Part shown: piece after piece, positions 26,701 to 34,700 of the stretch
Position numbering within the stretch: position 1 is the first letter of the stretch
Layout of the letters: the number at the start of each line of letters is the position of its first letter
DNA from: Euprymna scolopes
Lineage: Eukaryota > Mollusca > Cephalopoda > Sepiida > Sepiolidae
Length of the DNA: 38,065 bases
NCBI GenBank assembly: GCA_024364805.1
Contig: CM044498.1
Coordinates: forward strand, 46,884,046 to 46,922,110
Reading direction: 5' to 3'
Translations under genes and position numbers: made by a program
Notes under the pieces: generated by a model
Seen by the model: only the letters and a program-made list of their open reading frames with translations
Told to the model about the DNA's origin: nothing
Database searches by the model: none

Positions 26701-28756
26701 TACTGTTAGTCAGTTACATGTCTGTCTTGACAATATATATTCTTCCTGAGCATGAATGTAACACAAATTAACCAATTACAGCAGAAAGGACAGACACCTA
26801 AACATTGCATTAAATGTGTAGGCACTTTAGGGGACGATCCTTGAACTTTTATTATATCTAGATTTTGTGTGTGCGGTTTCTCTACATATATTTAAAAGAA
26901 TACAAAAAAGTGCTAACTAAAGTGTGTCTGTACAGTTTTGTTGTTGAAAATGGAAGCTTAAATATATAGATATGGAACACTAATAATAATCGTTACTATA
27001 TTAATGGTTTCTGTGTTAGTAAATTTTTTCAGTTTCATAAGAAAAACAAATCTACTAAAATAGAAACGTTTTAAAACAGTTTATGCAATATAATTCTTAA
27101 TATTAACAAGAGAAGCAAAGAAACTTTAATACAGGGTGGAACACTAAATTTATCACCCTAAAGAAAACGCCTTGATTTTAAAACTTTTATTGAAAAAATC
27201 AATTCAGGTAACTTGATTATGTAGTAGAGCTGACATCTATTCAATGTAGCCGCTTTCAGCCTCAATCACCACCTCGATACGATGGTGAATGGCAGCAATC
27301 AGGCTGGCTTCGGTGTTATGGGAGGTCATGTTGGTGATGCTCTCAATGTATGACCAAACAAAGTAGTCCAGCAGGTTCAGGTTGGGGACAGGGTGACCCG
27401 TAAGAAAAGGGTACAAAGTCATAACACTCCTTCTAAAGCGAAACCTCTCTGATCTCACTCGAACATTGTGTCACTTTCGGACATGATAGAAGGCGCCTAT
27501 CGCTCTTAGGATTGGTATACAATTGGCTAATTAGTAAATGGTCTACAACAACAANNNNNNNNNNAAAACCGGAAATGGAACCATGTTGTCTTTTCTAGAG
27601 TTACAATTTTATTGTTCCACTCTGTATATCAAATAAAGTAAAATGGTGATAATATTGATAATGATATTGTATATTCCTTATTTAAATTTTTTTTTTTTTA
27701 CTTTCTCATCTTGGTTGTTATTAGTTTTTCCTTCAAATGCCTTGTGCCAAACTCTGAAACTCTTATGTAATTTTGAAGCCTGAAGGTACACTATTTGCAG
27801 TTCATTCTCCAGTCAGTCTGATATGCTATTAATTGTTAAATTAGCTTATGTTGATAATGTGATACTCTCCAAAAATTTATAACAAGTTATTGTCTCTAAG
27901 TTGCATTAAAAATGAAATTAATCTGAATTTCTCTCTCTTGAATAAATCAATCAAATTAATGTTGGAACAAATCTGAATTTTCAAAATGCTCAATTAACAT
28001 CGTTTCAACCTAAAATTGTTTGCTTGCACATTTTCAAAGTCAATAAAAGAAATAAAATTTCATTTTACTTCAATAATTCTCAAATTTACATAGAAATGTG
28101 CAAAGTGGTCACAAAATAAATTAATATAAAGAGATGAAAAATAAAATGCTAATGTAAGGGAAATAAATTGCAGTTAACATGAGTTATTATCCTTACATTA
28201 TTTGAGTTATTTTAAATTGTCGCAATTGGAACGATCCTCCCAACCGGAATTTTATTTTTCAAGCAAAGTGAAGTATATTCTTATATTGTGAAAAATGTGC
28301 TAAAACAGGGATATTTGCTTCTACATAGTCAATTTATTAATATATCAAATATGATGCTATTTAGGTTTAAATTATAAAACCTGTCTTAATTTTTAATATT
28401 AAATTGCTTTATGTTTTATTTTCTATCTAACAATTGAATTTTTAAAGTTGAAAAAAAAAAACTTTTTTAACAAAGGAGCAAGTTGTAAAATCAAGTTAGT
28501 AAAACTTTTTAATTCAACTTTATTTTTTGCTTCAGATTTATACCACAATTATGAAGATGTAGTTCCACTTGTTCTTGAACTATTTTCTGAAGTTATTCAA
28601 CGGCAACTTTGTTACCTTAATGAAGTAAGTATCTTGAATATATTCAAGTTTTGCAATAAAATGATTCCTCTGTTTACTTAATTTCTACATGCTTGGCTTT
28701 TGTCTGAAAATTGTCAATAAATAAAGCAAAATACAAATATTTTATGTATTTACATA

Positions 28757-28787
<31 letters not shown>

Positions 28788-31700
28788 GAAAGCTAAACAT
28801 GATGCCAGTAAAAAGGACTCCTGCTAAGATCTTTCAACTAACATTGTTGAAATATAATTAACCAGTTATTATAATAATGGTTAATATTAGGTTTACATGC
28901 CACTAGCATTGTTACCTGGCATTGCTTGGTGTCATGGATAACAAAATGAAAGTGTGTGTAATATCTTTTTTTTTTTTTTTTTTCCACTACACCCTTCCCT
29001 TGCTATCTATTTCTATCACCGTTTTCATTTATCCTCTTATTTCCAAGACTTTTTATTCTAACAGAAGACAGAACTGAAGTCCAAGAAAGTGTATTTTAAT
29101 TTGAATTATGGGCCAAAAGTGGATTGTTAAAAAAAAAACCTTCACAAAATGTTCCCCTCCATCTCCATTTTGTTCCTAGTAACCCTCAAAAGAATGAATA
29201 TAGCGAAGAATGGGTTCTTTTTAAGAATACGTATCCAATAAAACTTCAGTCCTGGGTATAACTTTAAGACATCCAGTGATGATGTCCCATTTGGGGGATG
29301 TGGATAATGTAGATTTACCATTAGTTACGATTACTTCCAGGTCTATTTTGACTTGGAATGGTAATGTTATGGCATCTGGTGCTACCAGTTCAGGTTGTTT
29401 GAAGATACTGGCTTCCTAACCCGAAATGATGTTATTTTTCTTTTCCTTTTGCAAAGCTCAATCATATTCTGCAAAGTAAAAAATAAACAAAAAATTATTC
29501 TCAAAACAAACCAAACAAATATTTAAAAATGTAAAAAACTTGAAACATAGTAACTTTTCCCAAATTATTTGATTGGACATTAAATAACCTGAAAATGGTT
29601 GATATGCCATGAAATAAATGGCGTTTAGTTTCTGATACACTCTGGCAACCAAGATTTCAATACTTACATCATCAATTCCAAGTTTCGTTGGTGATTTCTA
29701 AAATTAATGAACATGAACTTAACCAAACAAACTGAATGTATTATTTCTTATATTTTTGCAAAGTTATTTAAAGAAAGAGACTGTTGATTTTATCTTTTTA
29801 AATATATTCAGTAATGTTTTGGTATTTCAACACAATATGAACCAAACTAATTCTTACTCTAAACTTTTTTAGGATAAATAAAAAGATAACCAAAAAATTG
29901 CAAATGAAAAGTTGCAGAGGTAATAAGGGTATTAAAAAATTACATAAAAATCGATCTTTCTAATTGATTGAAAAATAATCATTTTTTGGTAAGTAAAGTA
30001 TAGCACCATTATTATTTGTATATTTTGCTAAAAGTTGGAACTTAATTCAACTCTGTCAGTTTGTAGCTAGAACTTACATCACAATTGCAAATTTATGGAT
30101 AGCTATTCCTAAAATTCCAAAACAAAACTGTATGTATATTCTGTTCGACTTGATGCTGAAAAAAATATCAACTTGATGTAGTTTTTGACTTTTACCTGAA
30201 TACAAATGTGGATAACTTCCCCTTATATAACAGAGTATGGTGTGGATATTAAAACTTTGCAATCCTGCTTATTCAAAATGGAACCCTATATAAATATTAG
30301 CTTGTTCATAACATTATGATGCAATGTCTGTGTGCACCAGACTCTTTTCAGTCACGGTTCTTATCACAAGGTGAAATGTGAAGATTTTCATCCAGGTGAT
30401 CTTTGTCAGCTGACAATGAAAGAAGTACGAGATAGCAAACATATCTTTCAAATACTGTCTTTAAAATACTGTAACAAATTAACACTAATCTTTTTCTAAT
30501 TATTTTGTTTATTATTTTCTAAGATATGGTCACAATCCAAGTAATAATAGAAGCAAAAACTGCTGTCTCGTTTAGTTTCTGATAGACTCTGGCAATTGTT
30601 TAGCGCTGGACAGTGCTCTTACAGGGGAGGGGGGACTCATAGTAACTTAAAGGGAAAATACAACTCCCTTATGGAGTCATATCTGCTACTTTTACTGTCC
30701 CTGTGACTTTCGGTTCCTATGGACTGTCCTCTTTGGTTCATAAAATTCTGTTTTCGGAAATAAAACACATCCTTATTTAAGGAGCAGTTATGTTTGTGGT
30801 TCTCCAGAATCAGTAATGATCAAAATTATGCATTTTACTTCTGGTTGAATAGACAGAACATTGCGGTTGCAGATTTTTTTAAAATTAAATTTTTAGTTAC
30901 AGAATCTTTTGTAAATTGGAGATTATGAAAAAATAAATTTTTAGTTAAAAAAAGTTAGAAACTTAACAAAATGCATAAATGAAACGAATTTAAACAAAAG
31001 TTTTGTAATAAAACAAATATAAAAAACGTCATTGTGTCCCTATTTTAGTTAGGCACAAGATCGCTTTTAAGGAAGGGAAAATTTAACTCCTCAAAATGGG
31101 CATTCTGGAGTAGGATAACTATAAAAATTGTCTCCTAGAAGGATTTTTCCTTCACTGACCAAAGACAAAAACAATGAAGTATTAACAAAACAGATACTAA
31201 ACTTAGCTCCTAACCAAAAAATATTGAAGGCGGTTTTGAAAAAAAAAAAAAAGTTATATTCTATGTACCTTTTTATAATACAAAAGTTGAATATTTTTGT
31301 AAAACATTAAATTTAGTGATCCTAGAAATTTTTTTAGATTGAGATAATTTTAATTTTTCGTCCCAATCCAAACTGTTCCTTTTTGGGTTGTAAAGGAGAA
31401 ATTCTTCTGGACTGAAGCAGTTTTTATTTTTGTTCCAATCTAAAGTGCTCCAAATCAAAATCAACCTTGTGTCGAACTCTGCTCTTTTGGGGACGAAAGT
31501 AGGAACACCATCTTTTTTTGTTTTTTGTAAACTGTCTCCATACAATTAATATCCACTTATTTAAATGATTTTTGTTTGTGTATAGATCGTTTTATAAAGT
31601 TTATAATTTTTAATTAAAAAATATTTTTTTATAAACCTTCAAAGTTTACAAAACAAAGTTTTGTAAATAATTTTTTTAATTAGAAAAAATCTTCAAAGAC

Positions 31701-34700
31701 AAGTGTAAAAGAAATTAGTGTCTTTCCAAAATGTGTCCTTTTAATTGTTTATGATTTTTGGGACATCTCAAGTATAATTGATCCAAATTTAAATTCTGAG
31801 AATTGACTTTTGTCGTTACTTTAATGTTTTATACACTCTGAGGGTGTTGTAAAGATTAATTTGAGTTTCAGTATTTTTAATAATATTTAATATCTCTTCT
31901 GTTTGTAACCTTCAGTGTTTTTTTTGCAATACACTGATATTCATTTAAAACTAGTGATGAGGCGATTCCAATATTTTTCCCCGATTCCAATACAATTACA
32001 GATTCTGTGATAAATTCCCGATTCCGATACAATTTCTGATTCTTTAAAAACCTCTAAATATTTAACTATGATATTGTTATTTTCCCTGATTTTCATGAAA
32101 ACACGTGTAAAATATGCAGATATTTTTCTAAAAGTCAAGATACTTGTGGAAGATGATCTATTGATTGTAGCTTCACTGAAATGAATATTGAAGTATTTTA
32201 TCATTATTACCACCAATGGAAATAAAAAAAGAATTAAAAGAATCGTTTTGAAATCTGAAAGTAGGCATCAATTTTTCCCCATTCCGATAACCTCCAATCT
32301 TTTCAATTCTGATTAATCATTCCAACACTACTTGAAACTCCATTATTCCAACCAGTAACCTCTGCAATCCTGTTTTGGTATAAAATTAAAACCAGCCATT
32401 CATTCTCTTCTGAGTAGATAAAAATACAATAGGTATTCACAAATTAAACAACAGCTGGTTTTTTTTTTTTTCTTTTTTTTTAAAATAAAATTATCACAAA
32501 AAAAAATCAAATTAGAAAATTATCAAATATCAGTGAGATTTTTAGTATTTGTTTCTTCTAATCACTCAAGTTATTATTTCTAGAAAAATTAATCTTTGAT
32601 AAATATCTCCCATAAAATGGGAGCTATTGAAAATGTGCTCTGAAACTTTTAAGTGTGTGTGTGTGTGTATATATTTTTGGTAGATTGAAGCTAATATTTT
32701 AAAAATATTTAATTTGAATATTTTTAGTACATGGGTTGATTTTTCAATAGTATTTGTCTAAATAAATTAAAACATTTCCTAATCTTCTCTATAATCTTAA
32801 TAAAATTATATTTGAGTAATCACATTTTTAAAAAAGTATCCAGATTCAAAATATTTATTTTAAGATGTTTAAGAAATTTCATAATTTTAAGAAATTGAGG
32901 TAAACATTTTACTGAAAAAGATATATAATAACAATAGTTCATTGTCCAAATTTTTTAAAAGCCACTCTAAAAGAAATAAAACTCTTTTACTTTTAAATAT
33001 AATTTAGTTTTTTTCTTTTTTTTAATTGTTTTTTTTTTTAAATTTGTGATTTGTTTTCATTGTTTATCTTTTTGTAGAATGTTAAAAAATGAAAATGTTT
33101 TTATCTGGGGTGGAGGAACAAGAAAATAATCAAAACAGTGAACGTTTGGATTAGGATGTTGCTATAAGATTACAGCACTTCATTTTATTCAGACAGTTTG
33201 CATGTTGAAAAAGTCATCTGAATTAATAAAATATAAAAATACTTTATTGTCACCATGGCAAAAAAATTTTCTTTTCTTCCTCTGTGTATCTAACCTCAAA
33301 CAATTTTCAGGAAGATTTCTTTCCAACAATCTCTTATCTGTAGAAAACATTGCTGTTGCTTTCCTACATTGCTTTCATTTTTCTGATGTTTTTTGTTACT
33401 TCATTTTCATTGATTGTAAACAAAATAAACATGGTCACTTTCAAGTCCAATATCAACAGATACTTGTTGAATCATCTTAAGTAATCAAATTTCATAATAT
33501 AGTTTAACATTCAGCTTACGATCTCATTAACCTCTATCCTCGAATGGTTTTTAGTCTTGGTCAATGTAACTTGTTAGTATAAAACAAACAAAGGCATTGA
33601 AATTATGCAAAAAGTTACTATTAAGGATCAATTACTGCTCGTTTTCAAGAACAAGTCAACATTTTCAATTTGTTCCTGGTCATGTTTTGTTTTGTAATCT
33701 TCCTTACAGAGATTCAGTAACTTCATGTCTTCATTTAATTCCAATAATTATCCTTTTCATTCAAAATTATTGATGCTTTCGCGATGTTTGTACACCTCTC
33801 AATTGTAATGTGGATGATCAACTGATTATCAGAACTTGTTTTTTTATCCCAAATTCTAAAAGAATCTTATTTACTGATGTTTCTTTGCATTTTAGGCAGA
33901 CTCCCAGAAGATCTATGAACTCTCTCTGTCTGTTATACAAACTTATTCCAAGCACAATATTGGTAAGTTTATGGGAAAAAAAAAAAATGATTGTATAGTT
34001 GGCAGATAGACAGTTTGATTGTTTGATTATATTTTTTATCTTTTTTAGGAAAGTATTTTAAACATAAAATTTTATTTAAATAGGTTGGGGATTTATGAAA
34101 GATTAATTTTAATAATTAACCAAAAATTTATTTGAAAATGTCAGTTTACATGTATGCATTTAAAATATATTTATTTATCATTTAAAATATATCATTTGAG
34201 TTTCTATAAGATGCAAACTTTAACAATTATTAATGAATACAACATTAAAATTATAACCATATGTAGTGACTAATATAAATAAATTTAAACCCCATGAAAT
34301 ATCAATTATAAGATACTTAGAAAATTGATTTAAATTTTTTTCTATGTTGTCAAATATGGAACTGGAGTACATATAAAAATTATTTTGAAAAAACAAAACC
34401 CTTTGTGTTGAATAATATTAGTTCACTTTTTCTAGATTTTTGTATTTTGAGATGTTTTTATGTTTAACAGCTGCAAAAATTTAGTAATGTCCTTTTGTGT
34501 TTCGGTTAGTTCAGATTTTATCAAATTTTAAATCAAACAGGTATCCAATTGCAAACTGTAGATGAAATAAAGGAACTTTTCCTCAATTATCGTAAATATG
34601 AAATCTATTTGAACAAGACAGCAAAAATGTAAATGGATTAAAACTATGTAACTACACCAATTGTTTTAGGTTTTGTTCCAGCTTTAAAAAATTCACAACT

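Larger units (their letters stand above)
22138..28535 (+). other. XPO4 intron 12 of window
   Basis: 6.4 kb, the longest intron. It contains the foldback at 22412-22690, the palindrome at 23335-23740, an unassigned GC-richer block (about 23910-24340) and poly(A) at 24840-24860. A CA repeat (25340-25359) and a mariner-type element with an N gap (27132-27624) follow. Between 24860 and 27130 and between 27630 and 28535 I see only AT-rich sequence. Confidence 0.8.
28625..33895 (+). other. XPO4 intron 13 of window
   Basis: 5.3 kb. It contains T runs (28759-28787, about 28966-28983), diverged repeats (29375-29398, 29622-29648, 30569-30760, 31030-31130, 31330-31520), a hAT-like miniature element (31952-32330) and a CR1-like LINE tail (about 33420-33600). 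The remainder is AT-rich and unassigned. Confidence 0.8.

Noticed and set aside
31273-31545. Minus-strand open frame of 90 codons as a small gene
   Set aside because: Part of it recurs as a decayed copy at 34867-34985, so it belongs to an interspersed repeat; no known domain.
33202-33480. 92-codon plus-strand open frame as an XPO4 exon
   Set aside because: Its end overlaps, in another frame, the LINE tail FKSNINRYLLNHLK; the rest has low complexity and no XPO4 homology.
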